Positions 23,437 to 32,221 of a stretch of DNA of 64,000 nt are shown piece after piece (the first letter of the stretch is position 1; each line of letters begins with the position of its first letter). The position numbers and the translations under genes were made by a program. The notes below the pieces were generated by a model. That model ran no database searches, was not told the DNA's origin, and saw nothing but the letters and a program-made list of their open reading frames with translations. The stretch is from Clostridiales bacterium (GTDB taxonomy: Bacteria; Bacillota; Clostridia; Clostridiales; Oxobacteraceae), in contig JASEJN010000007.1 in assembly GCA_030016385.1 (NCBI GenBank), positions 1-64,000 of the forward strand, written 5' to 3'.

Positions 23437-25758
23437 TTGACAAAGGCAAGAGGAATAATCAAGATATTTGGAATCGTGCAGGGTGTAGGGTTCAGACCTT
23501 TTATTCATAAACTCGTAAATCAGTTTGGTTTTAAAGGATGGGTCAGGAATTCGACTGAAGGTGTTATAATCGACATCGAAGGAGATAAAGACAGTATAAG
23601 GGAATTCGTGAGTGTCATACCTGACAAGGCGCCTGTACTTGCAGTGATTGAGAATATACATCTGAAGTTTGAAAGACTAAAAAACTATACCGATTTTAAG
23701 ATAATAAAAAGCGATTGTGATGATGAGGGCTTTGTTCTCGTATCCCCCGACGTCTCGATATGCGAAGATTGCCGCAGAGAACTTATGGATCCTAAAAACA
23801 GGAGATACAGATATCCTTTTATCAATTGCACCAATTGCGGCCCGAGGTTTACGATAATAAAGAGCCTTCCGTATGACAGGTATAGAACTACCATGAAAAA
23901 ATTTAAGATGTGCCGTGAATGCGACAGAGAATATCATGATATCGAAAATAGAAGATATCATGCGGAGCCAGATTGTTGCTTTAAATGCGGCCCTCATTTG
24001 AAATTCTGCGATAATTCCGGGAGGGAGATAAGAGGTGATGCTATTTCCATGACTGCCGAAAAGTTGAAGAGGGGGTATATCGTCGCGATTAAGGGCATCG
24101 GAGGCTTTCATTTGGCATGCGATGCATTAAATGATTCAGCTGTAAAAGAGCTTAGAAAAAGAAAACACAGGGAGAAAAAACCTTTTGCGATGATGTGCAG
24201 GGATATAGAATCCGTAGAGAAATACGCTTATGTTTCAGATGATGAGAGAAGAATACTCGAAAGTTATCATAAACCCATAGTTATCTTAAAGAAAAAGGAG
24301 AATTGCGGTATTTCAGGAGAAATTGCACCTGATACCGACTCTTACGGTTTTATGCTTCCATATACTCCCATTCACTGCCTTCTTTTTGAAGAGAAAAATA
24401 TGGATGCCCTTGTGATGACAAGTGCCAATATCTCCGATAATCCCATCATCTATAAAAATACAGATGCGCTTTTAAATTTAAAAGGCATTGCCGATTATTT
24501 CCTCCTTCATAACAGGGACATACATACCCGCTGCGATGATTCCGTCGTCAGGGAGATTTATGGCCGTGAATATTTTATGAGGAGATCCAGAGGGTATGCT
24601 CCCCTGCCCGTAAAATTCAATATCGAGCTGAAGCCTATTTTAGCCTGCGGCGCAGAACAAAAGGCATCTTTTTCTTTAAGCAGGGGAAGATATGTTTTCC
24701 TGAGCCAGCATATAGGCGATTTGAAAAATTTCGAATCTCTCGCTAATTATGAAGAGCAGATAGAGAATTTCAAAGCTCTTTTTAATATAGAACCCGAAAT
24801 AGTCGCCTGCGACATCCATCCGGATTATCTGTCCAGCATATATGCAAATGAAAGGTATGCAGTTAAAAAAGTCCGTGTGCAGCATCATCATGCACACATG
24901 GCAAGCTGCATGGCCGATAACAATCTATCCGGCGATGTTATAGGGATAACATGGGATGGAACAGGACTCGGAACGGATGGAAACATATGGGGGGGAGAAA
25001 TACTTACAGGCAATTATAGAGAGTTCAAAAGAGCTGGAAGTTTCTTAAATACTCCAATGCCCGGAGGAGATAAGGCTGCAGAGAATATATATACAATGGC
25101 ATTAAGCTATATCATAAAAGCATATGGCTCCGGGTTTTATAAATATATAAAAATATTTCCGGAGCTTAAAGATGATCATATAAAGACTGAAGTTCTGTAC
25201 AACATGATACGGCATAATATAAATTCTCCTTATACGTCAAGCTGCGGAAGACTGTTCGACGGAGTTTCGAGCATTGTCGGGTTATGCAGCGTGGCAGACT
25301 ATGAGGGACAGGGTGCTATGAAACTCGAATCTGTAGCTGATTGCAATATTGAGGATAGTTTTAATTGTGATATAATTAAGAAAAGTGGCATATATGTATA
25401 CGATTGGCGTGAAACCATAAACGATATATTGAATTCACTTAGAGACAAAAGGGAAATATCATATATATCAGCGGCATTTCATAATACATTGGCCACAGTC
25501 GCGTTAAAAATGTGTATTCTCATTAGAAATGATACCGGCCTTAATAGAGTTGTTTTGACAGGCGGTGTTTTTCAGAATATCTTTCTCTTGAAAAAAACAA
25601 TAAATATTTTAAAATCAAACGGTTTTGATGTATATATTCATAGAAGGGTTTCAGCAAACGATGAAGGATTAAGTTTAGGACAGCTTGTTATAGCACAATA
25701 TGGAGGTGGTTATGATGTGTCTGGCAGTTCCTTTAAAGATAGTATCGATAGAGGGTAA
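23437..25758 (+). CDS. hypF: [NiFe] hydrogenase maturation carbamoyltransferase HypF
   Basis: A 773-residue full-length HypF. It has an N-terminal acylphosphatase domain (G-I-V-Q-G-V-G-F-R-P-F), two zinc-finger modules (C-x2-C around 108-182), a YrdC-like adenylylation domain (about 200-385) and a C-terminal Kae1-like domain with H-H-H-A-H-M-A-S. HypF converts carbamoyl phosphate and ATP into a carbamoyl group on HypE, the source of the CN- ligands of the NiFe centre. It has a TTG start with only a modest ribosome binding site. It is the first gene of the hyp-mbh operon and overlaps hypC by 44 nt. Confidence 0.96.
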   Translation: MTKARGIIKIFGIVQGVGFRPFIHKLVNQFGFKGWVRNSTEGVIIDIEGDKDSIREFVSVIPDKAPVLAVIENIHLKFERLKNYTDFKIIKSDCDDEGFVLVSPDVSICEDCRRELMDPKNRRYRYPFINCTNCGPRFTIIKSLPYDRYRTTMKKFKMCRECDREYHDIENRRYHAEPDCCFKCGPHLKFCDNSGREIRGDAISMTAEKLKRGYIVAIKGIGGFHLACDALNDSAVKELRKRKHREKKPFAMMCRDIESVEKYAYVSDDERRILESYHKPIVILKKKENCGISGEIAPDTDSYGFMLPYTPIHCLLFEEKNMDALVMTSANISDNPIIYKNTDALLNLKGIADYFLLHNRDIHTRCDDSVVREIYGREYFMRRSRGYAPLPVKFNIELKPILACGAEQKASFSLSRGRYVFLSQHIGDLKNFESLANYEEQIENFKALFNIEPEIVACDIHPDYLSSIYANERYAVKKVRVQHHHAHMASCMADNNLSGDVIGITWDGTGLGTDGNIWGGEILTGNYREFKRAGSFLNTPMPGGDKAAENIYTMALSYIIKAYGSGFYKYIKIFPELKDDHIKTEVLYNMIRHNINSPYTSSCGRLFDGVSSIVGLCSVADYEGQGAMKLESVADCNIEDSFNCDIIKKSGIYVYDWRETINDILNSLRDKREISYISAAFHNTLATVALKMCILIRNDTGLNRVVLTGGVFQNIFLLKKTINILKSNGFDVYIHRRVSANDEGLSLGQLVIAQYGGGYDVSGSSFKDSIDRG

Positions 25759-25957
25759 AAATGCGCAGGGTGAAATAGATGGCATAAAAAGAAAGATAAG
25801 GATAGATTTTTTGCCTCGGATATCAATTGGTGAATATGTCCTTGTACATGCGGGATTTGCAATTGAAAAGCTTACGGCCAAGGCAGCGGAAGATAACCTG
25901 AAGGCTATCAGGGAGGTAGAAGATGCTCTATCAGGATATGTTCAAAGAAAAGCATGA
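25715..25957 (+). CDS. hypC: Hydrogenase maturation chaperone HypC
   Basis: An 80-residue HypC/HybG chaperone that carries the Fe(CN)2CO unit with HypD and delivers it to the large-subunit precursor. The start is fixed at ATG 25715 because HypC must begin M-C-L-A-V-P: after Met removal the N-terminal Cys is the functional ligand. GGAGGTGG (25702-25709) lies just upstream; an in-frame ATG at 25700 would bury the Cys. It overlaps the end of hypF and the beginning of hypD. Small beta-barrel (I-S-I-G-E-Y-V-L-V-H-A-G-F-A) plus C-terminal helix, typical length. Confidence 0.95.
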   Translation: MCLAVPLKIVSIEGKNAQGEIDGIKRKIRIDFLPRISIGEYVLVHAGFAIEKLTAKAAEDNLKAIREVEDALSGYVQRKA

Positions 25958-27008
25958 TGTTGAGGATATTGCCGGTTTGATAAAATCAATCGGTCCGACG
26001 GATATCAATATAATGGAGGTATGCGGCACTCATACGATGGCTATAGCGCAAAACGGCCTGAAAGAGATATTGCCGAACAATATAAGGCTTATATCGGGGC
26101 CGGGATGTCCAGTATGCGTTACCCCGGCGGAAAGAATAGATGATATATGTTCGCTATCTAAATATAAAAATATAATAATCGCAACATACGGTGATATGCT
26201 AAGGGTGCCGGGTACGAGAAGGGAAATATCCTTAGAAAGGAGCAGGATGGATGGGGCTGATGTCAGAATCGTTTATTCATCTATGGATGCGTTGAAAATA
26301 GCAAAAGAAAATAAAAACATGCAGGTCGTCTTTTTAGGCGTCGGGTTTGAGACTACTGCCCCCGCAACGGCTGCCGCCGTTTTGGAGGCATTTGAAGATA
26401 ACATCGATAATTTTTCTGTGTTTTCCATCCATAAGCTTATAGGGCCTGCTATGCGTTCTCTTCTCGATGCAAAGGAAGTAAGAATAGATGGATTTTTGCT
26501 TCCAGGCCATGTGGCCGTAATCGTAGGTGAAAGGGGATTCGAGTTTTTGGCAAGAGATTACCATATACCCGGGGTTATTTCTGGATTTGAACCTGTTGAT
26601 ATAATGGACGCTGTTTTAATGATCGCTATGCAAATAGCAAGAGGCAGCGCAGAGGTAGAAAACGAATATACAAGACTTGTTAAAAAAAATGGAAATATAG
26701 CCGCTCAAAAAGTCATAGATGAGATTTTCGATACTTGTGATGATCTGTGGAGGGGGCTTGGCATGATAAAATCGAGCAGTTTGAAACTGAAGAGGAAGTA
26801 TTCAAAGTTCGATGCAGCTTTAAAATTCGGGATTGAATACTCATTTGAGCAGAAGCCTTCGGCATGCAGATGCGGGGATGTATTGAAGGGATTAATTGAG
26901 CCGGAGGGATGCAATATGTTTGGGCGTGAATGCACGCCGGATTATCCCGTGGGGCCCTGCATGGTATCCTCTGAAGGAGCCTGCGCTGCGGCATATAAAT
27001 ATATGTAG
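25923..27008 (+). CDS. hypD: Hydrogenase maturation Fe-S protein HypD
   Basis: A 361-residue HypD, the scaffold on which iron receives CO and CN- together with HypC. The conserved motifs are present: V-C-G-T-H-T (about 33-38) with its redox Cys, G-P-G-C-P-V-C (about 59-65), and the C-terminal [4Fe-4S] cysteines in C-R-C-G-D, C-N-M-F-G-R-E-C and G-P-C. The ATG overlaps the end of hypC and is preceded by GGGAGGTAG. Cytosolic. hypC and hypD overlap, which suits the 1:1 HypCD complex. Confidence 0.96.
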   Translation: MLYQDMFKEKHDVEDIAGLIKSIGPTDINIMEVCGTHTMAIAQNGLKEILPNNIRLISGPGCPVCVTPAERIDDICSLSKYKNIIIATYGDMLRVPGTRREISLERSRMDGADVRIVYSSMDALKIAKENKNMQVVFLGVGFETTAPATAAAVLEAFEDNIDNFSVFSIHKLIGPAMRSLLDAKEVRIDGFLLPGHVAVIVGERGFEFLARDYHIPGVISGFEPVDIMDAVLMIAMQIARGSAEVENEYTRLVKKNGNIAAQKVIDEIFDTCDDLWRGLGMIKSSSLKLKRKYSKFDAALKFGIEYSFEQKPSACRCGDVLKGLIEPEGCNMFGRECTPDYPVGPCMVSSEGACAAAYKYM

Positions 27009-27022
27009 GTGTGGTGGTTTGT

Positions 27023-28030
27023 ATGGATGAGTTTATTTCGCTATCTTATGGAAGCGGCGGCAGGAAGACATCTGAATTAATAAATGAAATACTTTTGCCA
27101 GAATTTTCAAATTCAGAATTGAATAAGCTAAATGATGGAGCTTGTATAGATTTAAAGGCCGAAAATATAGCGGTAAGCACCGATAGCTTTGTTGTGAAAC
27201 CTGTATTCTTTTCCGGCGGCGATATAGGCAAGCTTGCCGTTTGCGGAACAGTCAATGACCTGTCTGTTTGTGGTGCGCGTCCCGAGTATCTTACTCTGGC
27301 ATTCATTATAGAAGAGGGCTTTAAAACAGAGGATTTCAAGAGAATAGTAAAGTCCATATCCAATACGGCTTCCATGTGCGATGTCAGAATCGTTACCGGA
27401 GACACAAAGGTCGTTGAAAGGGGACATTGTGACGGAATATATATAAATACATCCGGAATAGGGATAATGGACAAAGGTGTAAGACTGGGGAAAGAAAGGA
27501 TAATGGAAGGCGATAAAATCATAGTAAGCGGTACCGTTGGCGACCATGGGATAACCGTGATGTCCGACAGGAACAGCTTATTTGAATCCAGTGTTCTAAA
27601 ATCCGATTGCGCGCCTGTATATGATCTTACGAAAGCTGCTTTAAAGCACAGTGATTCAGTCAAGATAATGAGGGATCCTACAAGAGGCGGGATCGCCACG
27701 ACATTGAATGAATTCATTGAAGGCGGCGATCTTGATATAAAAATATATAAGGATTTGATACCTGTAAAGGGGGAAGTCAAAAGCGCCTGCGATATACTCG
27801 GGATAGATCCACTCTATGCCGCAAACGAGGGTAAGATAGTCGCAGTTGTTTCAGCTGATGAAGCGGAAGGCGTCCTGTCTGATTTAAAGGTTCACGAAAC
27901 AGGAAGGGATGCGGCGATCATAGGTGAAGTGCATGGAAACGGCAGGGGCAGACTTCTTCTTGATACGGGATATGGCAGTACGAGGATTTTAAATAAACTT
28001 TCCGGATCTCAGCTTCCCAGGATATGTTAA
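27023..28030 (+). CDS. hypE: Hydrogenase maturation protein HypE
   Basis: A 335-residue HypE of the PurM/AIR-synthase ATPase family. It accepts the carbamoyl group from HypF on its C-terminal Cys and dehydrates it with ATP to a thiocyanate. The chain ends exactly in P-R-I-C, the required terminal Cys. The N-terminus has G-S-G-G-R-K-T and the nucleotide site has D-T-K-V-V-E-R-G. ATG 27023 is preceded by a G-rich site (27008-27018); an in-frame GTG at 27011 is less likely. Followed by the first structural subunit gene after 21 nt. Confidence 0.95.
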   Translation: MDEFISLSYGSGGRKTSELINEILLPEFSNSELNKLNDGACIDLKAENIAVSTDSFVVKPVFFSGGDIGKLAVCGTVNDLSVCGARPEYLTLAFIIEEGFKTEDFKRIVKSISNTASMCDVRIVTGDTKVVERGHCDGIYINTSGIGIMDKGVRLGKERIMEGDKIIVSGTVGDHGITVMSDRNSLFESSVLKSDCAPVYDLTKAALKHSDSVKIMRDPTRGGIATTLNEFIEGGDLDIKIYKDLIPVKGEVKSACDILGIDPLYAANEGKIVAVVSADEAEGVLSDLKVHETGRDAAIIGEVHGNGRGRLLLDTGYGSTRILNKLSGSQLPRIC

Positions 28031-28051
28031 TTTGTTTAAGGGGGTGAAAAT

Positions 28052-28420
28052 ATGCATAAAGCGGATTTCACTGAAATTACAAAGGATAAAATACTCGATA
28101 TAGCATCTGAAAAGAACAGAAGCGGGTGCCCGATAGTGGTAATAGCAGGTTATATAGATACTGAAGGAAGGCCTGTTGTTTCGTACAGCTACGATGTTAT
28201 GGGGCAGATAGAAACTTACAAATGCATAGATGAAAAGGTCCTTCCTTCCATTACAAAAGTATACGGTACCGCGGCAGAATGGTTCGAAGAGGAGATATCG
28301 GAACTTATGGACGTTGAATTTGAGGGCCTTGACAGTAAAAAAAGGCTGTTTCTTCCTGAGGAATTTGATGGGACAGGCCAGATACTTGTATCACCGCTTT
28401 CAAAACTTAAAAAAAATTAA
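28052..28420 (+). CDS. mbhK: Membrane-bound [NiFe] hydrogenase subunit, NuoC-like (MbhK)
   Basis: A 122-residue subunit of the respiratory-complex-I 30-kDa family. It is small and soluble and fits against the large catalytic subunit in the peripheral arm. The visible signature is weak but consistent: a beta-rich N-terminal half (G-C-P-I-V-V-I-A-G-Y) and a W-F-E-E-E-I-S-E-L-M-D-V-E-F-E-G segment like the ERE-W-D/M-F-G region of NuoC proteins. Position directly before the large subunit is as in mbhK-mbhL of Thermococcales. Clear GGGGTGA ribosome binding site. No metal motifs, so structural. Confidence 0.82.
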   Translation: MHKADFTEITKDKILDIASEKNRSGCPIVVIAGYIDTEGRPVVSYSYDVMGQIETYKCIDEKVLPSITKVYGTAAEWFEEEISELMDVEFEGLDSKKRLFLPEEFDGTGQILVSPLSKLKKN

Positions 28421-28438
28421 AACGGCAGGAGGGTTATT

Positions 28439-29521
28439 ATGGGATATACAATACCGATAGGACCGTATCACCCGTCTCTTGAGGAGCCTGTTTATGCAAA
28501 GCTTTATACTGAAGGTGAGATAATAAAGGATGCCGATGTATATATAGGTTATAATCACAGAGGGGTAGAAAAACTTGCGACCGAGAAGAATTTCATACAA
28601 ACGCTGGCCCTTGTTGAAAGGGTATGCGGGATATGCTCGCATTCCCATCCTTTTGCATATTGCCTTGCAATAGAAAATATAGCCGGCATGGAGGTGCCTA
28701 AAAGAGGGCAGTATATAAGAGTTATTACGGCGGAGCTTGAAAGGCTGCATTCACATTTTCTATGGTTGGGTGTGGCTGCCCATATTATAGGATTTGACAG
28801 CGTGTTTATGTTTGCATTCAATGCAAGGGAAAAAGTGATGGATGCTCTTGAAATATTGTCCGGAAACAGGGTAAATTACGGTATGAACATAATAGGCGGG
28901 GTAAGAAGGGATATCGATACGGGCAAAAAGGAAGCCATAAATAAAGCTATCGATGATCTCTGGGACGCCAATGATTCCCTTAAGAATATATTTTTAAAAG
29001 ATAAGACAGCGGCAATGAGGACAAAGGGAATAGGCATTATAAAAAAGGAGGATGCCCTAAAGCTTGGAATAGTAGGGCCGCATATGAGGGCGTCCGGTAT
29101 AGAATATGACGTCAGGGTCAACGATGCCTATTCGTGCTATGAAGATTTTGATTTTAATATATCTACCTATCCTGAGGGCGATGTATTTTCAAGAATAGTT
29201 GTCAGGATACTGGAAAACTATGAGAGCATTAAAATTATCAGACAGGCTCTTGAAAAACTACCTGAAGGATCTATAAATCTGGGGATTAAAATACCGAAAG
29301 TACCTGCGGGCGAATTTGTAAGCAGGGTGGAGGCACCGCGAGGCCAGGTGGTATATTATGTAGTGACCGATGGAGGACCAAAAAATTACAGGGTGAGCAT
29401 ACATGTTCCTACATTCAGAAATGCAGCATCCGTCCCGTTTATGCTAAAGGGGAACTCGGTTGCCGATGCAAGTTTGATAATAGCCTGCATCGATCCGTGC
29501 TTCTCATGTCTTGATAGGTAA
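28439..29521 (+). CDS. mbhL: Membrane-bound [NiFe] hydrogenase large (catalytic) subunit MbhL
   Basis: A 360-residue group 4 [NiFe] hydrogenase large subunit related to NuoD. All four Ni ligands are present: C63 and C66 in R-V-C-G-I-C-S-H-S-H, and C354 and C357 in D-P-C-F-S-C. It therefore is a true hydrogenase rather than an energy-converting dehydrogenase. The protein stops three residues after the last Cys (L-D-R), so there is no C-terminal extension for a maturation protease to remove. It evolves H2 with electrons from the Fe-S subunits MbhJ and MbhN. Strong GCAGGAGGG ribosome binding site; the gene ends just before hypA. Confidence 0.95.
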   Translation: MGYTIPIGPYHPSLEEPVYAKLYTEGEIIKDADVYIGYNHRGVEKLATEKNFIQTLALVERVCGICSHSHPFAYCLAIENIAGMEVPKRGQYIRVITAELERLHSHFLWLGVAAHIIGFDSVFMFAFNAREKVMDALEILSGNRVNYGMNIIGGVRRDIDTGKKEAINKAIDDLWDANDSLKNIFLKDKTAAMRTKGIGIIKKEDALKLGIVGPHMRASGIEYDVRVNDAYSCYEDFDFNISTYPEGDVFSRIVVRILENYESIKIIRQALEKLPEGSINLGIKIPKVPAGEFVSRVEAPRGQVVYYVVTDGGPKNYRVSIHVPTFRNAASVPFMLKGNSVADASLIIACIDPCFSCLDR

Positions 29522-29534
29522 GGAGAAATATAAA

Positions 29535-29876
29535 TTGCATGAACTTTCTGTAACAGAAAATATACTGAAGATTGCAGTAGACGAGGCTAAAAAAAGGAAG
29601 TTGAAAAATATATTAAAAATAAATATCAGGATGGGTGTTTTATCTGATCTTTTGCCGGAGTGCATAAACTATTATTTTAAGATAATAAGCAAGGGTACGG
29701 AGGCTGAAAATGCATGCATCGTGATAGAAAAACTTCCTCTCAAAGTAAAATGCATTGATTGCGGCGGGGAATCCGAAATAGCTGTAAACAACTTCAGGTG
29801 TCCGATATGCAGCAGCCAGAATCTAAAGATAATACAGGGAAATGAATTCTATATAGATAGTATGGAGGTCGAATGA
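29535..29876 (+). CDS. hypA: Nickel insertion metallochaperone HypA
   Basis: A 113-residue HypA that delivers nickel with HypB to the large subunit. TTG 29535 is the start because it gives the obligatory M-H-E-L-S N-terminus, whose His2 binds nickel; AGGAGA lies upstream. The zinc site is complete: C73-x2-C76 and C89-x2-C92. An in-frame ATG upstream (29511) would overlap mbhL and add residues before the functional N-terminus. It lies between the catalytic subunit and hypB, inside the structural operon. Confidence 0.94.
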   Translation: MHELSVTENILKIAVDEAKKRKLKNILKINIRMGVLSDLLPECINYYFKIISKGTEAENACIVIEKLPLKVKCIDCGGESEIAVNNFRCPICSSQNLKIIQGNEFYIDSMEVE

Positions 29877-29877
29877 A

Positions 29878-30537
29878 ATGGAAATAAAGGTTGTAAGGCA
29901 GATAATGGAATGGAATGAAGACTGTAATGAAGAGTTAAAAGCTATTTTTAAGGAAAACAAGGTATTCGTCATAAACTTAATGGGTTCTCCGGGAGCAGGA
30001 AAGACAACCCTAATCACGAATATGATAGGTTCGCTGAGGCATAAATTTAATATAGCTGTAATAGAAGCCGATATAGCCGGAAAAATAGATGCCGAAAAGA
30101 TAGGCAAAATGGGAATCCCTGTTGTACAGTTGAACACCGAAGGAGCGTGCCATATAGAGGCCATGTCGGTTAAGAACATAATAAAGGAATTCGATCTTAA
30201 AAAAATCGATCTCATATTAATCGAGAATATAGGCAATTTAGTCTGCCCGGCTGAATTTAACATTGGAGAGGATCTAAAGGTTGCGATGCTTTCTGTCCCT
30301 GAAGGCGATGATAAGGCAATAAAGTATCCTCTTATGTTTACGAAGGCAGGCTGTGTTATTATAAACAAATTCGATACGGTTAAATATTTCAACTTCGACA
30401 CCGATAAAGTAATAAAAGATATAAACAATGTAAATCCAAAGGCAAAAGTTTTCAAGGTTTCATCGCTGAATGGCGATGGGATGGACTCAGTTTCGTCATG
30501 GATAGAAAAAAGAGTCATGGAGAAGATAGGTTCATGA
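29878..30537 (+). CDS. hypB: Nickel insertion GTPase HypB
   Basis: A 219-residue SIMIBI-class GTPase that supports nickel insertion. P-loop G-S-P-G-A-G-K-T at 36-43, metal/dimer motif T-E-G-A-C-H near 94-99, Walker B-like E-N-I-G-N, and guanine-specificity N-K-F-D near 163. The N-terminus lacks the His-rich stretch used by some HypB proteins for nickel storage, so it is the basic form. It begins 1 nt after hypA and is followed after 20 nt by the antiporter genes. Confidence 0.95.
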   Translation: MEIKVVRQIMEWNEDCNEELKAIFKENKVFVINLMGSPGAGKTTLITNMIGSLRHKFNIAVIEADIAGKIDAEKIGKMGIPVVQLNTEGACHIEAMSVKNIIKEFDLKKIDLILIENIGNLVCPAEFNIGEDLKVAMLSVPEGDDKAIKYPLMFTKAGCVIINKFDTVKYFNFDTDKVIKDINNVNPKAKVFKVSSLNGDGMDSVSSWIEKRVMEKIGS

Positions 30538-30557
30538 TTTAGAAAGGAGAGCCTGAT

Positions 30558-31076
30558 ATGTTCTATAAAAAGCTGTCATGTTTTATATCCACATTTATTT
30601 TTTGCTTTATCATATGGATTGCGCTTACTCTGACATTTAATATCCAGGAACTTTTGGGCGGAATCTTGGTAAGTATCATAACAGCATTATTTTCAAGCAA
30701 ATTTTTTATACATAACGATGCATTTTATCTTTTCAATCCTAAAAGGCTGTTTTATTTGATAGCATATATATCTGTATTTATAAGAGAACTTGTCAAGGCA
30801 AATATAGATGTGGCCAAAAGGGCTTATAATCCCAAATTACCTGTAAATCCCGGAATCGTTAAAGTGAGGACTTGGCTTAAATCAGAATATGGACTTGCCA
30901 TGCTGTGCAACTCCATAACGTTGACACCGGGGACTATTTCCCTTGATGTTGTCGAAGAGGATGGAAGAAACTATATATATGTGCACTGGATAGATGTTCA
31001 GTCAAGAAATCATACGAGGGCGGGAAATATTATCAAGGGTTCTTTAGAATCCGGTATAAGGAGGATTTGGAATTGA
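30558..31076 (+). CDS. mbhA: Mrp antiporter-like subunit E (MnhE/MbhA)
   Basis: A 172-residue membrane protein of the MnhE/MrpE family, with two to three transmembrane segments at 8-50 and about 63-85, then a cytosolic domain with the family signature around L-A-N-S-I-T-L-T-P-G-T (here L-C-N-S-I-T-L-T-P-G-T, about 115-125) and Y-V-H-W-I-D-V. In the membrane-bound hydrogenase it forms part of the Na+/H+ translocating module. AAAGGAGA before the ATG. Its stop overlaps the start of the next gene (TTGA). Confidence 0.92.
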   Translation: MFYKKLSCFISTFIFCFIIWIALTLTFNIQELLGGILVSIITALFSSKFFIHNDAFYLFNPKRLFYLIAYISVFIRELVKANIDVAKRAYNPKLPVNPGIVKVRTWLKSEYGLAMLCNSITLTPGTISLDVVEEDGRNYIYVHWIDVQSRNHTRAGNIIKGSLESGIRRIWN

Positions 31077-31333
31077 GCAATATTCATCTTATTATAACTT
31101 CATGCTTTTATGCCGCTCTTTGTCTCATGCTCATATATAGAGTGGCAAAAGGTCCCCATGCGGTGGATAGGGTCGTTGCAGGAGATACGATCGATAGCAT
31201 AACAGTTGTAATAATGGTTTTGTATGGGGCGATATCAAACAGAGGGATATACTTAGACATTGCTCTTATAGTTTCACTTCTCGGATTTATAAGCACGGTT
31301 GCAATATCTAAATACCTGGAGGGAAGATTATGA
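31073..31333 (+). CDS. mbhB: Mrp antiporter-like subunit F (MnhF/MbhB)
   Basis: An 86-residue membrane protein of three helices, MnhF/MrpF family. The signature G-P-x-x-x-D-R-V-V-A-x-D lies between helices 1 and 2 (about 27-38). TTG 31073 was chosen over TTG 31067 because AAGGAGG (31058-31064) sits 8 nt from it; it overlaps the stop of mbhA, indicating coupled translation. It belongs to the ion-translocating part of the hydrogenase with MbhA, C, D, E, F, G and H. Overlaps mbhC by 4 nt. Confidence 0.92.
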   Translation: MSNIHLIITSCFYAALCLMLIYRVAKGPHAVDRVVAGDTIDSITVVIMVLYGAISNRGIYLDIALIVSLLGFISTVAISKYLEGRL

Positions 31334-31680
31334 AAATTTTGCTGACGATTATAATTGATTTGTTTTTCGCAACAGGAGGTTTTTTTGCTCTGGCTGGGGT
31401 TATAGGCATAATAAGGATGCCTGATTCATACTGCAGGATGCAGTCGAGCACAAATACGGCAACATTGGGTACCATTTGTGTTCTTATAGGAGTTTCATTA
31501 TATGGTTTCTTTATATTGAACTCTGTTGCGATAGGGGTCAAGCCGATCGTAATAAGCCTGTTTATTTTGTTTTCGAACCCTGTTGCTTCCCATTCCATAG
31601 CTAAAGCCGCAAAGAAATGCGGAGTTTTCATGCTGAACAAATCCAGAGTTGATGAGTATGGGAGGGATAATCCGCAATGA
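31330..31680 (+). CDS. mbhC: Mrp antiporter-like subunit G (MnhG/MbhC)
   Basis: A 116-residue MnhG/MrpG protein with three transmembrane helices (about 4-27, 41-60, 66-88). The typical segment G-x-I-R-M-P-D-x-x-x-R-x-Q follows helix 1 (here I-I-R-M-P-D-S-Y-C-R-M-Q, about 27-38), and S-H-x-I-A-x-A-A is near the C-terminus. It is a structural part of the antiporter module that links ferredoxin-driven H2 formation to ion export. Overlaps its neighbours by 4 nt on both sides. Confidence 0.92.
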   Translation: MKILLTIIIDLFFATGGFFALAGVIGIIRMPDSYCRMQSSTNTATLGTICVLIGVSLYGFFILNSVAIGVKPIVISLFILFSNPVASHSIAKAAKKCGVFMLNKSRVDEYGRDNPQ

Positions 31681-31928
31681 CAGGCATTGATGTGTTAAAT
31701 ACTATTATAATTGCAGGAATAGTCATAAGTGCGATTATTACGGCAGTCGTGGAAGATACGCTGTCGTCTATAATATCCATGGGCGCTGTCGGCTCTTTTG
31801 TCGCCCTTGAATTTTTGCTGCTGCATGCGCCTGATGTTGCAATAGCAGAGGGTTCGGTAGGTGCGGTGCTGACGCCGATAATTTTCATTATAGCCCTTAG
31901 AAAAGTCAAAGGGGGTAATAAGGATTGA
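31677..31928 (+). CDS. mbhD: Membrane-bound hydrogenase subunit MbhD (DUF4040)
   Basis: An 83-residue, three-helix membrane protein of the DUF4040/MbhD family, equivalent to an internal part of the large MrpA subunit. The diagnostic stretch is H-A-P-D-V-A-I-A-E-G-S-V-G-A (about 50-63), containing the Glu that lies in the proposed ion path. A separate mbhD/mbhE pair instead of one large MrpA is characteristic of Mbh-type complexes. Overlaps mbhC and mbhE by 4 nt. Confidence 0.92.
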   Translation: MTGIDVLNTIIIAGIVISAIITAVVEDTLSSIISMGAVGSFVALEFLLLHAPDVAIAEGSVGAVLTPIIFIIALRKVKGGNKD

Positions 31929-32221
31929 AGCGGTTTTTTATCATATTATTCCTTACTATAATTGCAGTCTTATCTTTTTATGTGTGCTATGTGATAAGCA
32001 AAATGCCTCCGGCATACGATGGGGTGGCAAAATATATGGTAGATTATACAATAGAGAAAACCCACGCATTAAACTCAGTAACAGCAATAGTATTCGATTT
32101 CAGAGGCTATGATACGCTGGGTGAGTCGTTTGTTTTATGTACGGCTGTCACAGGTGTTGCTGTGATACTCAGAAAAGCTGGCAAGGGAGGCTTTGAAAAT
32201 GAGAAAAAACAGAAAAACTAA
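31925..32221 (+). CDS. mbhE: Membrane-bound hydrogenase subunit MbhE
   Basis: A 98-residue protein with an N-terminal transmembrane helix (about 4-24) and a second hydrophobic segment near 72-88, corresponding to the C-terminal part of MrpA. The family signature N-x-V-T-x-I-V-F-D-F-R-x-x-D-T-L-G-E is clearly present (about 50-67). TTG start overlapping the mbhD stop by 4 nt; its charged tail overlaps the start of mbhF by 23 nt. Together with MbhD and MbhF it completes the split MrpA/MrpB portion of the antiporter. Confidence 0.9.
   Translation: MKRFFIILFLTIIAVLSFYVCYVISKMPPAYDGVAKYMVDYTIEKTHALNSVTAIVFDFRGYDTLGESFVLCTAVTGVAVILRKAGKGGFENEKKQKN

Noticed and set aside
27046..27780. Minus-strand reading frame of 244 codons opposite hypE
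   Set aside because: Lies wholly inside hypE, whose motifs and P-R-I-C end are unambiguous; composition is that of an antisense shadow.
29823..30518. Minus-strand reading frame of 231 codons opposite hypB
   Set aside because: Antisense shadow of a gene with complete P-loop and metal motifs; no protein family features.
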